From the NCBI RefSeq assembly GCF_019175385.1, contig NC_083338.1:63334884-63398883 (forward strand): 64,000 nucleotides of DNA, written 5' to 3'. The notes below the pieces were generated by a model, which did not search any database, was not told where the DNA came from, and worked only from the letters and a program-made list of their open reading frames with translations. The stretch comes from Lycium barbarum. Lineage: Eukaryota > Streptophyta > Magnoliopsida > Solanales > Solanaceae. Positions 34,830 through 45,918 of the stretch are shown here, in pieces; position 1 is the stretch's first letter, and every line of letters starts with the position of its first letter. The translations under genes and the position numbers were made by a program.

Positions 34830-37773
34830 GAAGTGGTATCTGTTATGTCCCGTATTTTATACATTGGGACAATCCGGATTAACTATGATAAATTAGGGCC
34901 AAGACCATTCGGGACATGAAGTCGGGACTTTTGACCTTTGATTTTATTTTGAGACATAAGTTGTACATGAAATTGTTGGCATGAAACACTTAGGAAAAGT
35001 TGGGACCAAAAGTCATATTTGGGAGTTGAAAATCTTGCAAAAAAGAGGCCCTTTGGCCGTGTGGCTTTGAAAGTGGTCCCACACACTTTGTGGCCAATTT
35101 TAAATGGTCCAACACATGTGTGGGCCATGGACACATGGAGGTTTCACCTAGGAGCTTAAAAGATGACTTTTAAGTCATCTTCTAGCATTCCACACTTAGA
35201 AAAAAATCAAGAAGTTGAAGAACAACAACCAACAACCTCTCGGCCAAGAACCAAGAAAAACCAAGTCCAATTTTAGCCATTCCAAAAATAATTCTTTGGT
35301 GTAAATCCACTAATTGGAGGTCCCTAAGTAACGTGGAAGTGTTGTTGGAGCGATCAAGCCATCCGTCTAGTAGATCGCAAACCCTAGCCTATTTGTGGAG
35401 TTGAAGAAGAAAGGTAAGATTTGATCTTGTTTTATGTGTTGTGAATGTTTTATGCATGTTGTAGTATGTTAATATGGACGAAATTGTGAAATATAGTAAG
35501 TTGGGGGTGAGCCGTGTATGGTATGTATGGTCGTGTAGATGTGTGTGTTGTGATTGGGTTGATGAATTGATTCTATGTAGCATAGTTAGTTGGGTAGTGT
35601 GGAGAAAAGAATAAAAATCATCAATAAATGTATATGTGTAGTGTGGCCGAATGTAGGTCATATTTCATGACAAGAATGGGTTATGGTTGTGTTATCGGGT
35701 TTGGGATTGTTTTCGGGAAAATTGGAGCAATTGTTGGATTGTTGGAAATATTGTGTAAATTGTTTAAAATGTCCTTGAATATTGTTGGTATGGGTTCGGG
35801 TTGCTAATTGAATGTATGAGCGGTAATGTGGCTTGAATGTAAGCCGTCGAATTGAATATTATGAATGTTGTAGAATGATGTAAAAGAGAGTTATTAATGT
35901 TATATTGCCTTTCAGATTGGTCATTGGAGTTGTTAGGTTGGTTATTGTTGTTGTGATTGTTGATTTGGCCGAGTTAAATTCTCGGGGTTGGCCTATTTAC
36001 AGGGGAAATGCTGCCCAAATTTCTGTAGAATTGAGTGTTAGTTTGGAATAAATAGCCTAAGTGCCTATGTCTAATGTTTGATATTCGTTGACGTATTTGT
36101 AGACCTTGGGGAGCCCGAGGCGTAGGTTGGGATTAGTTTGAGTTGGGCTAGCTTGGAGTGCGTAAGAGGTATGTAAAGCTCAAACCTTCTTTCTTTTGGC
36201 ATGCCTTAGTTATAAATAGATTATGTCACGAGCCTCGAGGAAATTCTAAATTCGCAATCCGAGCACGTTATGACTCTTATATATATTTCTTGGCATTCGT
36301 ATGTTTGATGTGATGAAATATGAACCCTTATGTCTTTGAAACAATTGATTTCCAAATGTTGCACAAAAAGTTTTGTTTTAAAGAATTCCGTAACTATGGA
36401 CGCCGTATCTTTCACATAAAGGCTCGGATTGCTCCGATATTTTCGTAAGAGTTTGCATCGCATATGATGAGTATGTTCTCCATAGGCGGGCCCGGCTCGG
36501 GTCGATACCCGTCCGTGGGTCCCGTGACTTTCCTTTATGTAATTCGGAAGACTTTTGAAAGAATTTTGTATGACTATTATTTTTATTCTCAAGTATGGTC
36601 ATTTTACTTATATTTAAGTCCATGATAATGATTTTATGCATATGGTTACTCACGACTCTGCTCGTGCGTTCTATTATATCTTTCGCCGAGTTCCGGGCCG
36701 GTTCTGTTGTCGTGCGCACTTTGATATACTTCGGTGTTATGCTGTGTTTATGGTTCACCGAGCCACTCATTAGAGAGTCGGGTTCCACTTATATTGGGCG
36801 TTATGTTGTGTATGGCGTTATGTTGTTTTATGAGGTGTGACGGGGATACGGAGATTTGAAACCTTCTAGTGTTATGCTGTGTTATGGCGCCATCGACGGG
36901 CGGGCGACCATATTTCCTGTGCCCTATGCATGACTTATATTTCGCAAGTAAACATTTTGATATTTTGGGCTTGCACTTATTTTCTGTACTTCTAGTTCGT
37001 TTATGCCTCAGATTTGTTTTCTGTATCTTCTGCTTTGCATACTCAGTACATATTTCGTACTGACCCCCTTTCTTCGGGGGGCTGCGTTTCATGCCCGCAG
37101 GTACAGACGCACAGTTTGGCGATCCACCAGTTTAGGACACCCTCTTCTGCTGTTTGGAGTGTTCTTCTTATTCCGGAGCCTACATTTTGGTATATATACT
37201 CGTTCGTTGCATATGTATATAATTGTTCAGGGGTACGGCGGGGCCCTGTCCCGCCATATGATTCGGTTGGTCTGTTTAGAGGTCTGTAGACGTATATGTG
37301 GGTTGTGCCTACTTCTGTACAGGTGTGTTTGTATGATCCCACTCTCCATGGCAGCCTTGTCGGCGTGCATTTGTATATGTTTTGGGCCGTTGTGCCATTT
37401 GATAGCCTTGTCGGCTTCTGATATATATGTATATATGGTTGTGTTTGAAATGTGTCTGAGACAGTTTGATATAATTTGAAGCAGCGTGTGATATTTGTGC
37501 CCGTAGACGCTATCTATATGTGATTCGGATTGGATGAGTGTGTTCGGGTGCCCAGTTCGGGCACTAGTCACGGCCTACGGGGTTGGGTCGTGACAGTATC
37601 AGAGCCAGGTTCATCCTCGGAGTGTCTACAGACCGTGTCTAGTAGAGTCTTGTTTATCGGTATGTTGTGCACCATATCTATAAACAGGAAGCTACAGGAC
37701 ATTTAGGATGTTATCTTTTCTTCTTATTCTAGATCGTGCGATAGAGCCAAGAGATAGGAAATGATATCCTTTA
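34830..37773 (+). other. TE8 leader and split primer-binding site
   Basis: After the LTR end the PBS starts TGGTATC (34834-34840) and is cut by solo LTR TE9; the rest, AGAGCC, follows the second GTATC copy at 37601. The leader then reads CCTCGGAGTGTCTACAGACC... and ATCGTGCGATAGAGCC to 37773, the same leader block as in TE4, TE10 and TE11, before TE10 interrupts it. The mature PBS is TGGTATCAGAGC when TE9 is discounted. Confidence 0.9.
34841..37595 (+). mobile_element. TE9 solo LTR (2,755 bp), TE10 family
   Basis: TGTTATGTCCCGTATTTT... to GGGTTGGGTCGTGACA with a perfect duplication GTATC (34836-34840 and 37596-37600). No internal sequence. It has donor-like AAG/GTAAGATT (35413/35414), a 66-nt segment bounded by TTTGTAG and GGTATGTAAAG (36103-36168), GGGGAAATGCTGCCC block (36001) and the CCCCCTTTCTTCGGGGGG hairpin with CCGCAG (37064-37100). 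Its start matches the TE10 LTR but it is otherwise clearly diverged. Confidence 0.93.
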
Positions 37774-38338
37774 TGTTATGTCCCGTGTTTTCGTATAATT
37801 GGAAATCGAGAAATAATTACGACTTGTGTGTTATAAGGACATAATTTGATTTTTGAGAATATGACTATGTTGGTTATGGAATTATTAATGTCAAGACCCC
37901 GGGGAAGGCCGAGAATAAATTTGGAGTTTCGGAAATTAGTTTCGGGAATTACAAATCGGGATTTTAATGAATTGGGCCAAGAAGTTGAACAACAAAAATT
38001 GAGGCCCAAAGAGATGGGGTGGCCGGCCACAAGGCTTGGCCCAAGCCCCATTTTAAGTGGTCATGTGATTATCACATGACCCTTAATTGAGATATATATC
38101 CATTTGCCTTAGAACTTTCAAGAGGATTGAATCAAAACACAAAGAAAATAAGAAAGCACCTCAACAACACCTCTCGGCCGAAGCTAGAGAAAGAGAGAAA
38201 GAAAATTTTCTAGCCCTTGTGTTTGATCCAAAAATCTTGTTCTTCTCATATTTAAGAAGTACTCAAGACGCTCTCCGACGTGGTATAATTGGTTTGGCAC
38301 AAGGATTCCGTTTGCGACAAGTCGGAAAGTTAGTAAAA

Positions 38339-38347
38339 GGTAAGAAT
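38339..38347 (+). promoter_or_regulatory. Candidate 5' splice donor in TE10 5' LTR
   Basis: AAAAG/GTAAGAATC. The same GGTAAG(A/T) is found 500-830 bp from the start in every long LTR here that is intact at this place: TE1 (8310, minus), TE4 (12305), TE6 (22813), TE7 (23899), TE9 (35414) and TE11 (55926); TE8 has GGTATGTA (53992). Splicing is inferred, not shown. Confidence 0.5.
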
Positions 38348-39118
38348 CTTGCCCCTCTAATGTTATAGAATTGCTAGGAATGTGTTAAGGATTGGAAGTG
38401 GGCGAGAATCCCGTAATTTTAACGTAAATAGAAAGTCGTGGGTGTGTGTTTGTAGTGTGTTTGGCCGTGAGCCATACATAGGGAAATTGCTTTGAATTGA
38501 TCTTGTTTAAGTTGGTAGAATGTGTTGTTGTGGCCTTTATATCGTAAATGGTTAATTGGTGAATGAAATTGGTGTTGAGAAAATGATTTTGAGTATTATC
38601 GGAAAGCGTATACCTTCGGTATTTTTATGTATATCAATGTATATCTTGGGTGTTATAGACTTTAGATATGAATCTATATCAATGTTGATGAATTCGGAAT
38701 GAAGCGACGTGAGTTAGAATGTTCGTAGTGCGTTTTAGATGTTTTGAAGAATTTGGGAAAATAATGGATTTTTATGCAATTTCGTGTATGGCATGGTTTG
38801 TAATTAGAATGGGATTATATAAGTTTGAATGTGGGAATGCATACAACTATGTGGATGTAGAATTGGAGTTGTGAAGGTTTGAATGAAAAGTTGTCAACTT
38901 ATGAAATCACGTAAAACTTTGAAACTAGAATGGTGTTATTGTTGTTTGTTTTGGTTGTTGATATGTGGGCTGTTGTAGTGGATAAAATAGGAGCCGAGCT
39001 ATGCCTCGGGGATGTTAGATTTATAGGGGAAGTGCTGCCGAAATTTCGGTAGGCAATTATGAAGTTAAAGGCATTTATAAACCTAAGGATCTCATTTGGT
39101 AACTTTGACCATTTGCAG

Positions 39119-39170
39119 ATTTTTGACGAAACGGGACGGAACTTTTGGAGGAGCTTACGACATCTGAGAG
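39119..39170 (+). other. Candidate 52-nt micro-exon in TE10 5' LTR
   Basis: Bounded by an acceptor-like CATTTGCAG and donor-like GAG/GTATGTAAAG. Equivalent segments in other LTRs are 47-66 nt long: TE2 9702-9748, TE4 12996-13048, TE7 24799-24849, TE8 33529-33576, TE9 36103-36168. The flanking signals are conserved while the segment itself varies. No transcript evidence. Confidence 0.4.
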
Positions 39171-40743
39171 GTATGTAAAGCTTCCCAATTCTTTATTAGG
39201 CATATCTTAGGGTGTTAGTTGAATATGTGACCTTCCGGAGCATTTCTGCTCCTCGAAACCCGATCCACAGAAAAGTTACTATTCATTCAATTCTATTGAA
39301 GCTTAAAGGCTCCAATTTGGCTAGAATGCCACTATTCGTCCGAAACCTATCGAAATGTGGTCGGGTAACCTAGGAATGATAATGTATGACCTTTGGCATA
39401 TAAATGCTCGTAGAAACATGTTCGCCACCTCACTTCGACTCGAGGTGGGCCCGCTACCCCAAAATGCCCGATTTGCCCTTCGGGCCACCTTTGATAATAA
39501 ATTTGTACATATTACTTCGGATCTTTGGAACATCCTCCTACGGGGTAGGTTTGGGCAATCCGATACGCTAACCTACGTTTTGAATTATATGGACCATTTT
39601 GGAAACGTCTTGCGAAATGAAACTTTATGTCGACTAAGTATTCGACTATTTTGTAATATGGTGTCATTTATGAATTTACTTTGTTTTGAAACACTATTTT
39701 GAAAGACGATTTGCATTTGTTTGCTCACGACTCCGTTCGTGCCTTATTATGACTTCGTTCGCCGGTTCCCGGGCCGGTTTTGATTCGTGCGCCTTATGAT
39801 AATTCGGCAGTATGCTGTGTTACGGTTCCCAAGGCTTCGCCATAGGGCCGGGTTCCGTTTGGAGTTATGCTGTGATATGGCTCGGGATGCGATACGCTCA
39901 CCGATGATTATGATTTTGTTCAGGGATGTACGGAGATTTGAAACCTTCTGGTGTTATGCTGTGTGTGGCGCCAGCGTCGGAGTGGCGACCACGTTCTTAA
40001 ACGTTTGCATGATTTTACTTGCATTATATATATATGTATATGATTTCGATACAGACTTTGACATCTGATTTGCTTTCGATTTTGATTCATATTTCTGTAC
40101 TCCGTGCTTTACATACTCAGTACATATTCCGTACTGACCCCCTCTCTCCGGGGGCTGCGTTTTATGCCCGCAGGTGCAGATCTTGGTGATCCTCCGCAGT
40201 AGGCTCCACTTTTTGCTTCCTCGGAGTACTCTTATTCGATTCGGAGTCCACTTCTGGTATAGACATATGCTGCTGTATATATTTTGTATATTTGGCTGTG
40301 CGGGTACGGCGGGGCCCTGTCCCGCCATATGATTCTGTCGGTCTGATAGAGGTCTGTGGACAGGGTTGTGGGTTATGGTCCTTAGGTATGGTTATGTGAA
40401 CAGGTCGTTGTGTGATTCTCATATACTGAGGCGGCCAGTCCGCATGTTTTGATTAGGCGATTCTATACGCCGAGGCGGCCAGTCCGCGTTTGATATATGT
40501 ATATATATATTGTCCTGTTAGCCCTGAGTGGCTTTTGTTGGTATTTTCTGCGTGCAGGATATACTGGGTAGTCCGTAAAACAGAGGAAACTCTGCCGAAA
40601 TTTTTCCTGGAAATGGTCCAAGTCTGTTTATGTAGCCTTACTGGCTTTGGCTAATCGTTTGTATGTAACTGGAATATGTAACCAGGTCTGGGTGCCCAAG
40701 TAGGGCGCCAGTCGCGGCCCACGGGGCTGGGTCGTGACAAAAG

Positions 40744-40755
40744 TGGTATCAGAGC
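40744..40755 (+). promoter_or_regulatory. TE10 primer-binding site
   Basis: TGGTATCAGAGC four bases after the LTR end; tRNA-iMet type. Confidence 0.96.
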
Positions 40756-40942
40756 GGTTTGTCCTCGGAATGTCTACAGGCCGTGTCTCGTAGAGTCTTG
40801 TTTATCGATGTGTTGTGCACCACATCTATAAACGGGAAACTACAGGGCATTTAGGATGTTACTTTCTTTGTAATCTTAGATCGTGCGATAGAGCTGAGCT
40901 ATTAGGATGATTTTGATCTGACTCGCCTTCGTGTTTGCAGTG

Positions 40943-43900
40943 ATGCCTCCGAAGAAGGCAACGGCAGCCCAGAAGGGCAAGGCGAGGATTGGGGAGACTA
41001 GCCAGGCACAGCGAGCTACCCGGGCTCGTGTATATGATTTGCCTGAGGATGTGCCACAGTCTGAGGGGTCTGCTACACCCCCACTAGTACAGCCTGGAGC
41101 AGGACCTTCAGCAGCTCCAGAGGTCCGCGTACCCGCACCTGAGACTCCAGCTCCTCAGCCAGGGGCGGAGGATCGGACCCTGAGAGAGGCTGTGCAGTTG
41201 CTGACTACGCTGGTAGCAGGGCAGGCTCGCAGACGCGGGCGGAGGGATGATGATGATGATGACAGGCGGGACAGCCTGCGAGTTCGGGAGTTCCTGCTAT
41301 GTGGCCCTCCAGAGTTCTTCGGGTCTAAGCCCGACGAGGACCCCCACGACTTTATTCGGGGGATGCGACGCTCACTGGACTTGGTCAGGGCTTCAGAGAC
41401 TGAGTCAGTTGAGCTGGCTTCGCACCGGCTTCGAGATGTGGCCACCCACTGGTATGAGACTTGGGAGCTGTCTAGGGGAGAGGGTGCCCCTCCAGCCACT
41501 TGGGATCAGTTTGTGACAGCATTCACCCGCCACTTTTTGCCACCAGAGTTGCGGCGGGCACGGGCTGATCGATTTTTACGTCTGCAGCAGAGGGGTCGGA
41601 GTGTTCGCGAGTATAGCCTTGAGTTTGATTCTCTGGCCCGATATGCACCGGCCGTGGTAGCAGATATGTCCGATCGGATGCACCGCTATGTCATGGGATT
41701 GGACCGGTATTTGGTAGACAGCTGTATGGCCGTATCACTGCAGGCAGACATGGATATTTCCCGGCTTCAAGCCTATGCGATGGGTATGGAGGACCGTCGC
41801 AGATCTGATCCTGCTGGCAGAGATAGAGACAGGAGGCCGCCCAAGAGGGCTAGATCCGCGGGTTATTCAGCAGATTCTCGAGGCGGGCAGCCTCAGCAGC
41901 AGCAGCAGTCTGACAGATATTTTCCTTCTTCTGGCCGGGGTACTCAGTCAGGCAGCCGGAGATTCGACAGTACGGGACCGTCTGGGGCCGGTCAGAGCTC
42001 CAGAGTGGCAGGTTCGCAGGTATCCAGGGGTCCCAGTCAGGCCAGACCACCTAGACCCCGTTGTCCACACTGCGGGAAGTCTCATCCCGGGGAGTGTTAT
42101 CGAGCGACGGGAGCTTGTTTTACTTGTGGTGGTCAGGGCCACTTTATGAGAGACTGCCCATTGGCCAGTGGTTCGGGTAATGCGGCTCAGCAGACAGGGT
42201 CAGCCGCCGGTTCTTCCTCTGTTCCATCTGTTGCACGCCCTGGAGGGCGGGGTATTCCAGCACCGGCAGGGCGCGGTCGAGGCCGCGGTGGCGCTTCAGG
42301 TTCTAGCGGTCCCTCGAACCGCATATATGCTTTGGCCAGCCGCCAGGATCAGGAGGCTTCGCCAAACGTTGTCACAGGTACATTACTGGTTTTCTCCAGA
42401 TCTGTATATGCTTTGATTGACCCTGGCTCTACTTTATCATATATTTCCCCGCTCGTTGCTAGTAAGATTGGGATCGTGTCTGAGCCTATAGAGCCTTTCG
42501 AGGTAGCTACGCCAGTTGGGGATTTTATTGTAGCGAGGCAGGTCTATAGGGATTGTTCTGTGACCATTTATGATCGTAGCACTAAGGCTGATTTGGTAGA
42601 GTTAGACATGCTCGAGTTTGACGTCATTATGGGTATGGACTGGCTGTCTTCCTGCTATGCTAATGTCGACTGCCAGAAAAAGGTAGTCCGTTTTCAGTTT
42701 CCAGGGGAACCAGTCATAGAGTGGGTCGGATCTACTGCATCGCCGAGGGGTAAGTTTATTTCATACCTCAAGGCTAAGAAGTTGATTCAGAAGGGTTATA
42801 TCTATCATTTGGTTCGTGTGCATGATACCGCCGCGGAGGTACCTACCCTTCAGTCTGTCCCGGTCGTCAGTGAGTTTCCAGATGTTTTTCCTGACGAGCT
42901 TCCTGGCCTTCCTCCGGAGCGGGAGATTGATTTTTCTATTGAGTTGATGCCGGATACGCAGCCTATATCTATTCCTCCCTATAGGATGGCACCAGCTGAG
43001 TTGAAGGAGTTGAAGGAGCAGCTGAAAGATTTGCTGGATAAGGGTTTTATCAGGCCCAGCACATCACCCTGGGGAGCGCCGGTATTGTTTGTTAGAAAGA
43101 AGGATGGGTCGTTGCGGATGTGTATTGACTACCGGCAGCTGAATAGGGTGACTATTAAGAATAAATATCCCCTTCCCCGGATTGATGACTTGTTTGACCA
43201 GCTGCAGGGTGCTAGACACTTTTCAAAGATAGATCTGCGTTCTGGTTATCATCAGGTGCGAGTACGGGAGTCAGATATCCCGAAGACTGCCTTCAGGACT
43301 CGGTACGGGCATTATGAGTTCAGAGTTATGTCTTTCGGGCTGACTAATGCTCCAGCAGTATTTATGGATCTGATGAACCGGGTATTTCGGCCATTCCTGG
43401 ACATGTTTGTTATTGTGTTTATTGATGATATCCTGATTTACTCGCGATCAGCCGAGGAGCATTCAGATCATTTGAGGACGGTACTTGGCATTCTCCGTCA
43501 GCAGAAGTTATATGCTAAATTTTCTAAATGCGAGTTCTGGTTGACTTCAGTGGCATTCTTGGGTCATATTGTCGGCGCAGACGGTATTCAGGTCGATACA
43601 CAGAAGATTGAGGCTGTGCAGAATTGGCCCAGGCCTACTACTCCGACGGAGGTGCGCAGTTTTCTGGGATTGGCTGGGTATTATCGCAGGTTTGTGGAGG
43701 ATTTCTCTTCTATTGCAGCACCACTGACGAGGCTCACCCAGAAGGCAGCAAAATTCCAGTGGTCAGATGCCTGCGAGCGCAGCTTTCAGATGCTGAAGGA
43801 GAGATTGATTACAGCGCCAGTTCTGGCTCTCCCAGAGGGGTCTGATGGGTATGTTGTATATTGTGACGCCTCTGGTATTGGGATAGGATGTGTATTGATG

Positions 43901-45808
43901 CAGCACGGTCGAGTTATAGCCTATGCTTCCCGGCAGCTCAGACCGCACGAGAAGAACTATCCCACTCATGATCTTGAGTTGGCCGCGGTGATTCATGCTT
44001 TGAAGATTTGGCGGCATTATTTATATGGGGTCCACGTTGATATCTATACGGACCATAAGAGTCTCCAGTATATTTTTAAGCAGAAGGAGCTAAATTTGCG
44101 GCAGCGGAGATGGCTTGAGCTGCTAAAGGATTATGACGTTGATATTCTGTACCATCCAGGGAAAGCCAACGTGGTAGCTGATGCGCTTAGCCGCAAGTCC
44201 GTAGGCAGTCTGGTTGATGTTCCATCTGATAAGAGAGATCTTGTTCGTGATATTCATCAGTTGGCCAGCCTCGGAGTTCGTTTGATAGATTCTGGGGATT
44301 CTGGGATTTCTGTTCGCCCGATTGCTGAGTCATCTATTATTCAGGAGGTAAAGCAGCGCCAGATTGAGGATCCTACTTTGATTCAGTACAGGGATGTGGC
44401 CCTCAATAAAGCAACGACTCAGTTCGAAATCTCGCCTGAAGGGGTATTATTGTACGACGGCAGGCTCTGTGTACCGGATGTTGCGGGCTTACGGCGGCAG
44501 ATTATGGGCGAGGCCCATAATGCACGGTATTCTGTTCATCCTGGTTCCACTAAAATGTATCGGGACCTCAGGTGTTTGTATTGGTGGGACGGCATGAAGA
44601 AAGATATTGCTGAGTTTGTTAGTCAGTGCCCGAACTGCCAGCAAGTTAAGATCGAACATCAGAAGCCCGGTGGATTATTGCAGGAGATGGAAATTCCAGC
44701 CTGGAAATGGGAGATGATTAATATGGATTTTGTTGTTGGATTACCGCGCACTCCACGCAGGTACGACTCTATCTGGGTTGTTGTTGACAGGCTGACGAAA
44801 TCAGCCCATTTCCTTCCGGTTCGGACTACTTATTCGGCTGAGGACTATGCCAGATTGTATATCAGAGAGATAGTCAGACTTCACGGAGTCCCGATATCTA
44901 TTATTACTGACCGAGGTACCCAGTTTACAGCAAATTTCTGGAGGTCATTTCAGGAGGGGTTAGGGACTCAGGTGAGTCTCAGTACAGCTTTTCACCCTCA
45001 GTCCGACGGGCAGGCCGAGCGCACTATTCAGACGCTCGAAGATATGTTGCGGGCCTGCGTTATTGATTTCAGGGGCAGCTGGGATGATCATCTGCCGCTT
45101 ATTGAGTTTGCCTATAATAACAGTTATCACTCCAGCATTCAGATGGCTCCGTACGAGGCCCTTTACGGCAGGAGATGCAGGTCTCCTATTGGCTGGTTTG
45201 ACGTGGGCGAGACTAAGTTGATTGGGCCAGATGTGATCCAGGAGGCTGTAGATAAGGTAAAGCTTATTCGAGAACGATTATTGGCTGCTCAGAGTCGACA
45301 GAAAGCTTATGCAGACAGACGACGTCGACCGTTAGAGTTCCGGATTGGCGACTGGGTATTTCTGAAGGTGTCGCCCATGAAGGGGGTCATGAGATTCGGT
45401 AAAAAGGGTAAGTTGAGCCCCCGGTACATTGGACCGTATCAGATCGTGCGAAAGATAGGAGAGGTCGCCTATGAGCTAGACTTACCATCCGACTTGGAGG
45501 CCGTACACCCGGTGTTTCATGTGTCTATGTTGCGGAAATGTATTGGTGATCCCGCCAGGATATTCCCAGTAGATGACATTCAGGTGACGGAGCAGTTATC
45601 TTATGACGAACAGCCTATATCTATTCTGGATCGGCAGGTGCGGAGACTACGCACTAAAGAAGTGCCCTCCGTCAAAGTTCTGTGGCGCAACAATAATCGG
45701 GAGGAGATGACTTGGGAGGCGGAGGACGAGATGAAGAAGAAATATCCCCACCTGTTTCCGACATCCACAGGTAATCTAATTTCTTTTTCAGTTTGTTGTG
45801 TTGATTGA
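40943..45808 (+). CDS. TE10 Gag-Pol polyprotein, intact, Tekay/Del-like chromovirus
   Basis: A single frame of 1,621 codons. I take ATG 40943 ([13 protein letters not shown]), because TE11 starts at the same codon and a TTTGCAG acceptor-like site ends two bases upstream at 40940; the open frame extends four codons further without another ATG. Gag occupies about residues 1-440 with an [10 protein letters not shown] tract near 105, capsid, and zinc knuckles C374-C385 and C392-C405 (CX2CX4HX4C). Protease has DPG at D493. RT has [11 protein letters not shown] near 761 and FIDD with D828-D829. RNase H begins at YCDASG, D975. Integrase has the zinc finger ending C1229/C1232 and the triad D1262, D1323, E1359 (D-E spacing 35). 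A chromodomain-like end (VKVLWRN...MTWE...YPHLF) lies at about 1560-1608. No internal stop or frameshift separates gag from pol, the usual situation in chromoviruses. GC content and CAG/CGG codons are higher than in TE4 and TE11. Confidence 0.97.
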   Translation: MPPKKATAAQKGKARIGETSQAQRATRARVYDLPEDVPQSEGSATPPLVQPGAGPSAAPEVRVPAPETPAPQPGAEDRTLREAVQLLTTLVAGQARRRGRRDDDDDDRRDSLRVREFLLCGPPEFFGSKPDEDPHDFIRGMRRSLDLVRASETESVELASHRLRDVATHWYETWELSRGEGAPPATWDQFVTAFTRHFLPPELRRARADRFLRLQQRGRSVREYSLEFDSLARYAPAVVADMSDRMHRYVMGLDRYLVDSCMAVSLQADMDISRLQAYAMGMEDRRRSDPAGRDRDRRPPKRARSAGYSADSRGGQPQQQQQSDRYFPSSGRGTQSGSRRFDSTGPSGAGQSSRVAGSQVSRGPSQARPPRPRCPHCGKSHPGECYRATGACFTCGGQGHFMRDCPLASGSGNAAQQTGSAAGSSSVPSVARPGGRGIPAPAGRGRGRGGASGSSGPSNRIYALASRQDQEASPNVVTGTLLVFSRSVYALIDPGSTLSYISPLVASKIGIVSEPIEPFEVATPVGDFIVARQVYRDCSVTIYDRSTKADLVELDMLEFDVIMGMDWLSSCYANVDCQKKVVRFQFPGEPVIEWVGSTASPRGKFISYLKAKKLIQKGYIYHLVRVHDTAAEVPTLQSVPVVSEFPDVFPDELPGLPPEREIDFSIELMPDTQPISIPPYRMAPAELKELKEQLKDLLDKGFIRPSTSPWGAPVLFVRKKDGSLRMCIDYRQLNRVTIKNKYPLPRIDDLFDQLQGARHFSKIDLRSGYHQVRVRESDIPKTAFRTRYGHYEFRVMSFGLTNAPAVFMDLMNRVFRPFLDMFVIVFIDDILIYSRSAEEHSDHLRTVLGILRQQKLYAKFSKCEFWLTSVAFLGHIVGADGIQVDTQKIEAVQNWPRPTTPTEVRSFLGLAGYYRRFVEDFSSIAAPLTRLTQKAAKFQWSDACERSFQMLKERLITAPVLALPEGSDGYVVYCDASGIGIGCVLMQHGRVIAYASRQLRPHEKNYPTHDLELAAVIHALKIWRHYLYGVHVDIYTDHKSLQYIFKQKELNLRQRRWLELLKDYDVDILYHPGKANVVADALSRKSVGSLVDVPSDKRDLVRDIHQLASLGVRLIDSGDSGISVRPIAESSIIQEVKQRQIEDPTLIQYRDVALNKATTQFEISPEGVLLYDGRLCVPDVAGLRRQIMGEAHNARYSVHPGSTKMYRDLRCLYWWDGMKKDIAEFVSQCPNCQQVKIEHQKPGGLLQEMEIPAWKWEMINMDFVVGLPRTPRRYDSIWVVVDRLTKSAHFLPVRTTYSAEDYARLYIREIVRLHGVPISIITDRGTQFTANFWRSFQEGLGTQVSLSTAFHPQSDGQAERTIQTLEDMLRACVIDFRGSWDDHLPLIEFAYNNSYHSSIQMAPYEALYGRRCRSPIGWFDVGETKLIGPDVIQEAVDKVKLIRERLLAAQSRQKAYADRRRRPLEFRIGDWVFLKVSPMKGVMRFGKKGKLSPRYIGPYQIVRKIGEVAYELDLPSDLEAVHPVFHVSMLRKCIGDPARIFPVDDIQVTEQLSYDEQPISILDRQVRRLRTKEVPSVKVLWRNNNREEMTWEAEDEMKKKYPHLFPTSTGNLISFSVCCVD

Positions 45809-45882
45809 TAAAATGAACTATGTATGTCATTATTAAAAAGGGACACTCCTGCCTTGATCATAAGACCTTATAAGGTTAACTT

Positions 45883-45918
45883 AACATTCGGGGACGAATG
45901 TTCTTAAGGGGGGGAGAA
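45883..45918 (+). promoter_or_regulatory. TE10 AGGA/GGGA-loop palindrome and polypurine tract
   Basis: AACATTCG - GGGA - CGAATGTT (45883-45902) followed by AAGGGGGGGAGAA (45906-45918), ending exactly at the 3' LTR. Confidence 0.93.

Larger units (their letters stand above)
37774..40739 (+). repeat. TE10 5' LTR (2,966 bp)
   Basis: TGTTATGTCCCGTG to CTGGGTCGTGACA. Landmarks: TATA-like GATATATATCC (38091-38101), donor-like AAAG/GTAAGAATC (38339/38340), CTGCCGAAATTTCGG block (39032-39049), 52-nt segment bounded by TTTGCAG and GTATGTAAAG (39119-39170), hairpin ACCCCC-TCTCTCC-GGGGG (40137-40154) with CCCGCAG at 40173, two GAGGCGGCCAGTCCGC repeats (40428, 40472), and a CAGAG-GAAA-CTCTG hairpin (40581-40594). 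The LTR frames up to 124 codons occur identically in both LTRs and have no recognisable domain. Confidence 0.96.

Noticed and set aside
38087..38368. Identical frames of 70-124 codons repeated 8,145 bp apart (also 39321-40422 and their copies at 46232-48567) as possible small genes
   Set aside because: They are duplicated because they lie in the two identical TE10 LTRs. They overlap each other on both strands, have no domain and are not kept in TE9 or TE11.
45809..45918. An env-like or additional gene between pol and the 3' LTR of TE10
   Set aside because: Only about 110 bp separate the pol stop from the LTR; it holds the palindrome and PPT.
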